A stretch of 8,215 bases of DNA from CAISDH01 sp964398805 (GTDB lineage: Archaea; Micrarchaeota; Micrarchaeia; Micrarchaeales; Micrarchaeaceae): contig CAYNNI010000045.1 of NCBI GenBank assembly GCA_964398805.1, forward strand, positions 1 to 8,215, read 5' to 3'. The notes below the pieces were generated by a model. That model saw only the letters and a list, made by a program, of their open reading frames with translations. It made no database searches and had not been told where the DNA came from. The position numbers and the translations under genes are program-made. Below are positions 1 through 5,862 of the stretch, piece after piece. Positions within the stretch are counted from its first letter, which is position 1; every line of letters begins with the position of its first letter.

Positions 1-74
1 CCTTCGGCGTTGTCTTATCCCGAAATAAGGTCCTCTCGTCAAGACAGACAGGTGCCCTCAGAGACAAACAGATT

Positions 75-470
75 ATGAGGACGCTGAATCTGAGAAAAAT
101 ACGTTGGATCGTGAGGGAGATGGAGAAAGAAGAACTATCCGCATATCAGATTGCGAAACGTCAAGGCATAACCCCGAGGCACGTTCGAAGACTGTATGGA
201 AAATATGGCGGCCTGGAACGCCATAAGTTGAATGAGACAGTCTGTCTGAAACATTGTGGAAGAAAACAGAAACCTGCTACCGACTTCGAGATAAACGCAG
301 TATTGGAAACGAAAAGGCAGACTGGTCTGGGTGCAACGAACATCGAGAAAATACTGTCTGGGAGGAACATAAGAATCCCGCACAACAGGATACATCGAAT
401 ACTACTTGAACACCATCTTGCGCGGCGGTGGCGCTCCTCTACTTTCAATTCATTTAGCTGGGAGCCATAA
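75..470 (+). pseudogene. Truncated IS481-like transposase (DNA-binding half only)
   Basis: The 131-residue product is the N-terminal, DNA-binding part of an IS481/integrase-type transposase. Residues about 17-48 (YQIAKRQGITPRHVRRLY) form a helix-turn-helix. A second helical module at about 70-118 (GLGATNIEKIL, then IPHNRIHRILLEHHLA) resembles the second HTH that precedes the catalytic domain in this family. Full-length members run to roughly 270-350 residues with a DDE catalytic core. Here homology-like sequence stops at about residue 116; a short unrelated tail (RRWRSSTFNSFSWEP) and a TAA follow, so the catalytic core is absent. No Shine-Dalgarno sequence precedes the ATG. Codon use (AGA, CGA, AAA) is less GC-rich than in neighbouring genes, which fits horizontal origin. 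The family is recognised from motif pattern only. Terminal inverted repeats could not be delimited. Confidence 0.75.
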
Positions 471-739
471 GGCGTAAAAGCCGCGCGCCATGGCTACGGG
501 TTCAATATAAGAGAAGAAGAGCTTCAGCGACTGACAGATTTCAAGTGCCTAAAATGCAAAAGCAGTTAAAAATCTCAGAACTTTCTGTTTTGAGACCTTT
601 ATGTTTCAAGTGCTTTCTGTTGATTCTAGGATAAGATTTATTCACTGCTGTACCTTATCTGAAATTTCTTCTTCAGTATATATGTGCCCGCTTCTAATAT
701 ATAAGGCTTCCGGTTGGCATGCGGCGGCGCGCGACGCGG
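471..739. other. Gene-poor AT-rich stretch downstream of the transposase remnant
   Basis: No convincing gene is seen. Directly after the transposase TAA the same frame stays open for 32 codons, to a TAA at 567-569. That peptide (GFNIREEELQRL, ending FKCLKCKSS) looks protein-like and has a CxxC pair. It has no start codon of its own, so it may be the tail of a gene into which the element inserted. A 10-base direct repeat, TTTCAAGTGC, occurs at 539-548 and 604-613. The stretch 670-710 is rich in TATATA and could hold a box A on either strand, but no gene at a suitable distance was found. Confidence 0.45.
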
Positions 740-1140
740 CTAATTCCGCTGCCGCATACCGTGCTCGGCCACGTGGTTCGAGTATATCTTGCTGTGCGGC
801 GCGATCTGCCCGCATGTGATGCGCGAGGCGTGGAACCAGCCCGCTATCCTGCTTTCCGCGATGATCCCGTCCGCGTGCACCGCGACGCTTGCCGTGATGT
901 CCCTTGCGCGGATGTTGTGCGCGCTCATGCCCCGCACGCGTATGTCCATGGCGGAGACATTGCCGAAGACCACCAGGTCGTGTCTTGCGCCGTTCTCGCA
1001 GACGATGTCGCCAGCGACCTCAAGATCGCCCTCGTAAGCAGCGTCGGCCTTGAGCAGAAGGTCGCCGCTTATGCGCGTTACCTTGCGCGGCGAATAAGCC
1101 CCCGGACTGCCCGTGTGTGCTCAGCGCCTGTGTCGCCCAT
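740..1140 (-). pseudogene. Bactofilin-like beta-helix protein, frameshifted
   Basis: The minus strand encodes a roughly 133-residue protein in two frames. The ATG at 1140 gives MGDTGAEHTRAVR. The product then continues in another frame as AYSPRKVTRISGDLLLKADA, through GDLEVAGDIV and VVFGNVSAMDIRVRGMSA, to HGMRQRN and a stop at 740-742. Short repeating strands alternating hydrophobic residues with Gly, Asp or Asn (ISGDLLLKA, YEGDLEVAGDIV, VVFGNVSA, IRVRGMSA, IRARDITA) match the right-handed beta-helix pattern of polymer-forming bactofilin-like proteins. The frame change falls in a run of five C on the plus strand (1099-1103). One more base there would join the frames without loss, so this is either a real one-base deletion or a sequencing error. 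No classical bactofilin hydrophobic tail or membrane anchor is seen. The gene diverges from the phosphoribosyltransferase-like gene. Confidence 0.65.
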
Positions 1141-1152
1141 GCTTCCCTTGGT

Positions 1153-1163
1153 CGTAATTCAAA
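1153..1163. promoter_or_regulatory. Possible shared box A between divergent genes
   Basis: An AT-rich patch (TAATTCAAAAA) lies in the 46-base gap between the divergent starts at 1140 and 1187. On the plus strand it sits about 25-30 bases ahead of ATG 1187, which would give a leaderless transcript. On the minus strand it is closer than usual to ATG 1140. It is a weak match to the archaeal TATA consensus. Confidence 0.35.
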
Positions 1164-1186
1164 AAGACATTGCGCAGGCAACTAAG

Positions 1187-1966
1187 ATGTGCCCAGAGGA
1201 GCTGCTGAGAGAAGAGTCGGCGGGCGCACAGCTTCTGAAGGACTTGGATGGCGCAATCTCCAGAAACGGCTCCGCGCTGCTGGCATCGGCCCGCATAAAC
1301 GACACCATAAGGAAGGCGTGGCGCGACCTCTTTGACCCTCGGGTAGAGAATCTCGCCGACCGGAACTACGAGGCATTAAGGCTTGCATTCACACGGCTCG
1401 GCGACATTTCGGCGCGGGAAACGGAAGCGCACGAAGGCCTGCCTTCCCATGGCAAATGCGCCATACGCACATTCAGGGAGTTCGTCAGCGGGGAGCCCCT
1501 CGGCACCAGGGAGCGCCAGCCTTATCTGTTCTTCTCCGGGCCGTTCAGCGGCAACGGCAGCTTCATGTCGATGCTGATGAACAGGGAGGAGAGCTACTTC
1601 GTGGTCGCGGTGATGAGCAACGGCTTCTTCTTCGGCGCAAGGACCGAGGCGGTGCTGAGGCAGGGCGGCAAGTCCGCGGGATTCGCGCTCGTTGGGTATA
1701 CCTCGGGCATGTACCCGCATGCGGACCACCAGCATGCATTCTGCGACGGAAGCACTATGGAGGGCAGCGTGTTCGTCGCGTGGCGCGACGCGGAGCTGAT
1801 AGACAGGAATATGGACAAGCCTGTGCTCATAGTGGACGACACGATAGCCGGGGGAGACACCGTTGCGTGCGTCGAGATGCTGCTGCGCGCGCACGGGGCA
1901 ATGGAGATATACAAGATGGCAGACACCAGCAAGTTCGCGGAAAGGAGCAGCATCCTCTACCTCTGA
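1187..1966 (+). CDS. Phosphoribosyltransferase-fold protein, substrate unknown
   Basis: The 259-residue product carries a type I phosphoribosyltransferase PRPP-binding loop near its C-terminus, VLIVDDTIAGGDT at residues about 213-225: hydrophobic strand, two Asp, then a Gly-rich loop. In this superfamily the loop binds the 5-phosphate and ribose of PRPP. Before it is a mixed alpha/beta region (FFSGPFSGNGSF at about 115-126, SYFVVAVMSNGFFFG, then GFALVGYTSGMYPH) that could form the Rossmann-like core. The first 110 residues are helical and resemble nothing I recognise. ATG 1187 is preferred because it lies about 25-30 bases after an AT-rich patch and leaves room for the divergent gene; ATG 1139 is the alternative. 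The frame stays open upstream to 719, but that part is Arg/His/Val-rich antisense of the beta-helix gene. The second Gly-Thr of the usual loop is Gly-Asp-Thr here. Catalysis versus regulation cannot be decided. Confidence 0.7.
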   Translation: MCPEELLREESAGAQLLKDLDGAISRNGSALLASARINDTIRKAWRDLFDPRVENLADRNYEALRLAFTRLGDISARETEAHEGLPSHGKCAIRTFREFVSGEPLGTRERQPYLFFSGPFSGNGSFMSMLMNREESYFVVAVMSNGFFFGARTEAVLRQGGKSAGFALVGYTSGMYPHADHQHAFCDGSTMEGSVFVAWRDAELIDRNMDKPVLIVDDTIAGGDTVACVEMLLRAHGAMEIYKMADTSKFAERSSILYL

Positions 1967-1981
1967 GCGCCGCAGTGGATG

Positions 1982-2014
1982 AACCCGGCATGCGATCCCG
2001 ATGCGGGACGGGTT
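1982..2014. terminator. Nested stem-loop between convergent genes
   Basis: An outer stem AACCCG (1982-1987) with CGGGTT (2009-2014) encloses an inner stem TCCCG (1996-2000) with CGGGA (2004-2008) and a three-base loop. An eight-base bulge (GCATGCGA) lies on the left side only. It fills the short gap between the stop codons of the convergent genes at 1966 and 2016 and could mark transcript ends from both strands. No T-tract follows, so it is not a typical archaeal terminator; a processing or stability role is equally possible. Confidence 0.4.
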
Positions 2015-2015
2015 G

Positions 2016-2819
2016 TCAGTCGCGCCCGCTTATCTCCAGCAGCGGACCGTCCCTAGGAGCGTCTGTTGGGCGCAGCTTGGCGCACACGTAGGTGTTGCCC
2101 AGGATGCCGCCCTCGCCGGCTTCCGCGGGAAGCGCGGTGCCGAGCACGACGTAGCCTTTCTTGAAGAGATTCCAGAACTGCTCGACAACGGGCGCGTACA
2201 GCGCCCACTCCCCGAAGCCGCGCGAGGCGAGATGCGGAAGCACGCCGAAGTATTCCGCATAGAGCGCTGCGACGTAGGACATCGCCATCGCGGCCCTTTC
2301 TACTGCCTGAGTTTCGGTGAGCAGCACTATCCTGTCCACAGGCATCTCCACGAGCTCCTTAACCAGCGCGATGTCAAGCTCTGGCCTGAACTCCGCCTCG
2401 GCCTTGGCCCTTGCGACGCTCGGGTTGTTGTCCGCCGCTGCCTTCAGCACTGCGCAGTCGACTTCGAACGCCACGTTCCTCAGCCCGGCCCGGTATGCGG
2501 CGTCGGACGCTGCGCGGAACGCGCGCATCTCCACGAGGCCGGTCTCTATCGCAGGAGCTGCCTTCTTCGCGGCGCTTCCCCTAAGAAGCGCGTCGGCCTG
2601 CGAGAGCACGTCGCGCGTGCCATTCCGGAGAGCTTCCGACGCGATCATGGCTCCTGCAAGCGTGCGCCCGTAGAAGCCGCGCACTTCCTTCTCGGGCTCG
2701 AGGTCAGGATCTGCGATGTTGACCTCGCGAATGTCATGACGCAGGAAACGCCACAGCCACTGCTGCTGGTCCTGCGGCAGCACAGATATCGTCCCTGAAA
2801 GGCTTGTGTTTCGCCGCAT
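2016..2819 (-). CDS. Hypothetical helical protein
   Basis: I do not recognise this 267-residue protein. It looks soluble and mainly helical, with long Ala/Glu/Lys/Arg-rich stretches in the first two thirds (LAGAMIASEALRNGTRDV; AKKAAPAIETGLVEMRAFRA). A more aromatic C-terminal third follows (YVAALYAEYFGVLPHL, GFGEWALYAPVVEQFWNLFK). There is no signal peptide, membrane span or metal-binding cluster. The ATG at 2819 is chosen over an in-frame TTG at 2831 because GGTGG, a partial archaeal Shine-Dalgarno, ends four bases before it. A strong box A lies at 2855-2864, giving a leader of roughly 15 bases. It is transcribed away from the kinase cluster with which it shares the promoter region, so co-regulation is possible but not shown. 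Confidence 0.8.
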   Translation of the reverse strand: MRRNTSLSGTISVLPQDQQQWLWRFLRHDIREVNIADPDLEPEKEVRGFYGRTLAGAMIASEALRNGTRDVLSQADALLRGSAAKKAAPAIETGLVEMRAFRAASDAAYRAGLRNVAFEVDCAVLKAAADNNPSVARAKAEAEFRPELDIALVKELVEMPVDRIVLLTETQAVERAAMAMSYVAALYAEYFGVLPHLASRGFGEWALYAPVVEQFWNLFKKGYVVLGTALPAEAGEGGILGNTYVCAKLRPTDAPRDGPLLEISGRD

Positions 2820-2854
2820 GCATCCACCCAATGTTTTGTGTGCATCGGTCGCAT

Positions 2855-2864
2855 CTTATTTAAG
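2855..2864 (-). promoter_or_regulatory. Box A (TATA) promoter for the minus-strand gene starting at 2819
   Basis: On the minus strand this reads CTTAAATAAG, a close match to the archaeal TATA consensus. Transcription would begin about 25 bases downstream, near 2835, leaving a short leader before ATG 2819. Confidence 0.65.
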
Positions 2865-2910
2865 GCTGTTGTTCGGCTCCGCTGCGTGCGTGCGCGGACA
2901 GCACCAAATG

Positions 2911-2920
2911 TTTTAATAAC
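2911..2920 (+). promoter_or_regulatory. Box A (TATA) promoter for the kinase cluster
   Basis: TTTTAATAAC lies 44 bases ahead of GTG 2964, and transcription would start near 2940-2945. Its centre is about 55 bases from the opposing box A, so the two promoters are divergent and could share a regulator. The predicted leader contains GTAAAAGGCGGGG, a motif echoed before the ATP-cone gene. Confidence 0.6.
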
Positions 2921-2963
2921 CCTCGTTGATTAGTAGGTTTGTCGGAGCGTAAAAGGCGGGGGC

Positions 2964-4643
2964 GTGGACATTTTCTCGATGTCACAGAGGAGGCAGGACC
3001 TTGATAGGATAGCGCGCATAATGAACGTGCTCGTCAAGTACCAGGCTGGTCGGTTCGCGGACAGGGTGCGCCTGAAGGAGAAGCTGCCGATACGCCTGCT
3101 GAAGAAGAAGCCGCAGCAGGAGATAGTGCGGCTCACCCCGCAGGAGCGCCTCAGGATGGTGCTGGAGGAGCTGGGGCCGACTTTCGTGAAGTTCGGGCAG
3201 CTGCTCAGCACGCGCAGCGACATAATCGGCACTGCCTACGCTGCCGAGCTCGCGAAGCTGCAGGACAAGATGAAGCCGTTCCCTGTAGAGCAGGCAAGGC
3301 TCATCATCACGGAGGAGCTGGGAAAGACCATCAACGAGCTGTTCGTGAGCTTCGAGGCGGCGCCGCTCGCGTCCGCATCGATAGGCCAGGTCCACAGGGC
3401 GCTGCTCAAGGACGGCAAGCATGTAGTGGTCAAGGTGCAGAGGCCGGGGATAGAGGACACTATCAAGGAGGACCTGCGGCTCATGCACTACCTTGCAGCG
3501 CTCGCTGCGAAGCACATACCCGAGGCGCGGCAGTACGACCCTGTGTACCTCGTGGACGAGTTCGAGCGCTCCATCCTGAAGGAGCTCGACTTCTTCAGGG
3601 AGAGCAAGAGCGCGGAGCGCCTCAAGAAGAACTTCAAGGGCGATTCCAGCATTTACATTCCAGAGGTCTACGGGGGCATGTGCACGAAGCGTGTCCTGGT
3701 CATGGAGGAGATAAAGGGCGCGAAGCTCTCGGACATAATAGCAGCAGGCACCGACAGGAGGTACAACCGCGCGCTGATTGCGCGCAGGTGCGCGACCGCG
3801 TTCTTCAAGATGGTGCTCGTAGACGGCTTCTACCATGCGGACCTGCACCCCGGCAACATCATGATCCTGAAGGGCAACGTCATCTGCCTGCTGGACTTCG
3901 GCAGGGTGGGCACGATAGACAAGGAGATGGCCGAACGCCTCCTGATGCTCGCGCTTTACGCTGTCGAGGGCGACGTCAACGGCCTGGTGTCGCACATGGT
4001 GCGCACCGGCATGGTGACCGAGGGCTCGAAGATGGGCGCGTTCAAGGCCGACGTCTCCGACGTGCTGGACGAGTACTACAGCACGCGCATAGTCGACGTG
4101 AAGATGGGCCACATGCTCTCGGACCTCACGACCGTGCTGGGCAAGTACGAGTTCAACAGGCCCAGGGAGATAGCAGAGCTCACGCGCTCGCTGCTCATAC
4201 TGGAGGGCATGGGCACGCAGCTCAACCCCGCGTTCAACATAGCGGAGGAGTTCGAGCCGTATGCGAAGAAGCTGCTTCCGAGCGGCTGGGGCGCAAGGAG
4301 GCTGGCGGAGATAGTGAAGAACGATATACTCGACCTTGAGTACATAGCCCAGGTGTTCCCCGCTGCGCTGAGGAGCTTCGTGAGGAAGATAGAGGAGGGC
4401 AAGATCAGGATAGAGCTTGCGCACAAGGACCTTGACGTCTTCACCGACGACCTCGACAGGATAAGCGACAAGCTCTCTGTGGCGCTCATCATGGCGGCGC
4501 TGATCGTGGGCTCGTCAGTGGTAATCAACACGAGCAGGATGCTGGGCCTGTTCGGCTTCGTCGCGAGCGGCGTGCTCGGTCTCTGGCTCGCTCTCAAGAT
4601 ATTCCTCGAGGACGTGGAGGAGAGGCACAAGTTACTTGATTGA
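2964..4643 (+). CDS. ubiB: ABC1/AarF/UbiB family atypical protein kinase, membrane-anchored
   Basis: The 559-residue product has every hallmark of the UbiB/ADCK family of kinase-like ATPases. These are the KxGQ motif (KFGQ, residues 76-79), the Ala-rich nucleotide loop and following segment (ASASIGQVH, about 136-144), the conserved Lys in VVVKVQRPG (Lys157), LDFFRE of the ExD region, HADLHPGN (291-298) and a DFG motif (311-313). Two hydrophobic helices close the protein (about 505-523 and 528-550), as in UbiB and Coq8, and place it at the membrane. In bacteria and mitochondria the family supports ubiquinone or isoprenoid-lipid metabolism; the archaeal substrate is not established, and the symbol denotes family only. 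GTG 2964 is chosen because it fits the upstream promoter spacing; ATG 2979 is an alternative. Its stop is followed after 17 bases by the phasin-like gene, implying co-transcription. Confidence 0.95.
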   Translation: MDIFSMSQRRQDLDRIARIMNVLVKYQAGRFADRVRLKEKLPIRLLKKKPQQEIVRLTPQERLRMVLEELGPTFVKFGQLLSTRSDIIGTAYAAELAKLQDKMKPFPVEQARLIITEELGKTINELFVSFEAAPLASASIGQVHRALLKDGKHVVVKVQRPGIEDTIKEDLRLMHYLAALAAKHIPEARQYDPVYLVDEFERSILKELDFFRESKSAERLKKNFKGDSSIYIPEVYGGMCTKRVLVMEEIKGAKLSDIIAAGTDRRYNRALIARRCATAFFKMVLVDGFYHADLHPGNIMILKGNVICLLDFGRVGTIDKEMAERLLMLALYAVEGDVNGLVSHMVRTGMVTEGSKMGAFKADVSDVLDEYYSTRIVDVKMGHMLSDLTTVLGKYEFNRPREIAELTRSLLILEGMGTQLNPAFNIAEEFEPYAKKLLPSGWGARRLAEIVKNDILDLEYIAQVFPAALRSFVRKIEEGKIRIELAHKDLDVFTDDLDRISDKLSVALIMAALIVGSSVVINTSRMLGLFGFVASGVLGLWLALKIFLEDVEERHKLLD

Positions 4644-4651
4644 CGGTCATT

Positions 4652-4656
4652 GGTGA
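4652..4656 (+). promoter_or_regulatory. Ribosome binding site GGTGA deciding the phasin-like start
   Basis: GGTGA, complementary to the archaeal 16S rRNA tail, ends four bases before ATG 4661. It favours this start over the in-frame TTG at 4640, which overlaps the preceding stop codon. Confidence 0.7.
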
Positions 4657-4660
4657 AAAC

Positions 4661-4993
4661 ATGGACAAGATGGTGAAGAAAAGTATCGAATTCGGCGTGG
4701 GCGTCGCAAGCATAACAGCATCGGCGCTGGCTGACGCTGTCAGCAAGCTGGAGAAGAAGGGCAAGATAAGCCCGAAGGAGGGCGAGAGGATGGTGCGCGA
4801 GGCCGCGAAAAGGTACCAGGCGCAGAGCGTGAAGTACGCGAAGGAGGTGCGTGCGCAGATAGACGGCATGGTGAAGAGCGCGCCGTTCGCCACGAGGAGG
4901 GAGATAGAGGAGCTCAGCGCGAAGATAGACGCTGTGATAAAGCAGGTAAACAAGACGGGCAAGGCGAGCAAGCCGAGCAGGCGCAGGAAGTAG
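4661..4993 (+). CDS. Phasin-like coiled-coil protein
   Basis: A 110-residue, Lys/Arg-rich helical protein. Residues 1-30 form an amphipathic to hydrophobic helix (IEFGVGVASITASALADAV). A basic linker follows (LEKKGKISPKEGERMV), then heptad-patterned helices ending in FATRREIEELSAKIDAVIKQ and a basic Ser/Lys/Arg tail. The order, including the K-K-G-x-I-S-x-x-E-G-E block and the T-R-x-E-I-E-x-L coiled coil, resembles the small phasin/PhaF-like proteins often annotated beside AarF/UbiB kinases. True phasins coat polyhydroxyalkanoate granules; no polymer synthase is visible, so a membrane-surface or scaffold role with the neighbouring kinase is a better guess. It lies 17 bases after the kinase stop and 31 bases before the next gene. 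Family assignment rests on sequence pattern and position. Confidence 0.75.
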   Translation: MDKMVKKSIEFGVGVASITASALADAVSKLEKKGKISPKEGERMVREAAKRYQAQSVKYAKEVRAQIDGMVKSAPFATRREIEELSAKIDAVIKQVNKTGKASKPSRRRK

Positions 4994-5024
4994 CTGCACT
5001 GGCCGCAGGCAGACCGTGACCGCA

Positions 5025-5858
5025 ATGGCCGCGAGGAGCGCCGGGAAGGGCAGCGCAGGGCAAGGCAGCAGGAAAGCGCTGATCGCAGTGGTTGCAGCAG
5101 CGGCGCTGATAGGCATTGCGGCGTACGCCTACGTGCTGTACGGAAGCCTCCCGGCCGCGCTCGCGTCGACGCTCTCGTCCGGCAGGCAGCCCAACTCGAC
5201 AGCTCTTCAGGGCATGCTGCTGCAGAAGATCGACTCCGCAAAGACCTTCTCGGTGGGCTACAGCGGCCAGATAACGATCAACAGGGACCCGCCCATAGGC
5301 TTCTCGTTCGCCAAGTACTACAACGACACCCGCATATCCTTCTTCTTCGAGGACATGCCCACCTTCGGGAACCTCAGCGCGGTGGTGATATCGAGGAACT
5401 TCGGCGAGAATGGCACCCTGTGCATCAGGGCTGATCCGGGCTCTGCGCTTGCAATAAGGAACGGCAGCAGCGCAGGGAACGGCTACAGCTGCTTGCAGAC
5501 CGGCAGCTCTGGCGCGGGGGCGCAGCTGTTCGGCATCGCGGACAGGCTGGTGAACGTATCCAGCCTGAGCGGCATCTCCACGCATTCCTACGGCGTGACG
5601 CTGTACGGCGGCCAGCCCTGCTACTCCGTGTCTGGCAGCGGAACGATAATGGTCAACAGCACGCTTGTGGATGTGAAGTCGTCGGCGCAGGCGCCGGTCA
5701 GCGTCGGCTTCAGCGCGTGCTTCTCGGCGCAGTACAACATACCGCTGACCATCGACGCGAACCTGACCGCCGGGAACGGCAGCAGCATAAGGATACTGCT
5801 CAACGAGTCGACGATAGGAGAGGCGGCATCAGCCGAGGAAGTGGACGCGCTGCCTTGA
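5025..5858 (+). CDS. Single-pass membrane protein with heavily sequon-rich external domain
   Basis: The 277-residue protein begins with a short basic stretch (AARSAGKGSAGQGSRK) and one hydrophobic helix at about 18-39 (ALIAVVAAAALIGIAAYAYV). The rest is a polar domain predicted to face outside. That domain has ten Asn-x-Ser/Thr sequons (for example NST, NDT, NLS, NGT, NVS, NES) and four cysteines (in TLCIR, YSCLQ, QPCYS, SACFS) that could form two disulfides. It is rich in beta-type Ser/Thr/Gly sequence, and I recognise no named family. ATG 5025 is preferred to GTG 5016 because GTGA lies five bases ahead of it. It is the last gene of the kinase and phasin-like cluster and ends four bases from a convergent gene. 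An archaeal N-glycosylated surface or substrate-sensing role is an inference from the sequons and topology. Confidence 0.8.
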   Translation: MAARSAGKGSAGQGSRKALIAVVAAAALIGIAAYAYVLYGSLPAALASTLSSGRQPNSTALQGMLLQKIDSAKTFSVGYSGQITINRDPPIGFSFAKYYNDTRISFFFEDMPTFGNLSAVVISRNFGENGTLCIRADPGSALAIRNGSSAGNGYSCLQTGSSGAGAQLFGIADRLVNVSSLSGISTHSYGVTLYGGQPCYSVSGSGTIMVNSTLVDVKSSAQAPVSVGFSACFSAQYNIPLTIDANLTAGNGSSIRILLNESTIGEAASAEEVDALP

Positions 5859-5862
5859 GGCG

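Noticed and set aside
539..613. Direct repeat TTTCAAGTGC as a target-site duplication or start of a CRISPR-like array
   Set aside because: There are only two 10-base copies 65 bases apart in AT-rich sequence, and they do not flank a definable element; no CRISPR array is seen anywhere.
696..707. TATA-like sequence TAATATATAAGG as a promoter
   Set aside because: No gene starts at a suitable distance on either strand; it lies downstream of the minus-strand beta-helix gene and is probably just AT-rich intergenic sequence.
719..1138. N-terminal extension of the phosphoribosyltransferase-like frame
   Set aside because: The product is Arg/His/Val-rich antisense sequence with no motif, and the opposite strand encodes a beta-helix protein over exactly this stretch.
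2001..2798. 265-codon plus-strand frame opposite the unknown minus gene
   Set aside because: The minus frame has a box A, ribosome site and balanced protein composition; the plus frame is Cys/His/Arg-rich and lacks them.
2982..4424. 480-codon minus-strand frame opposite the kinase
   Set aside because: Its composition (Leu, His, Arg, Val rich) is that of a shadow of a GC-rich gene, and the plus strand carries unmistakable UbiB motifs.
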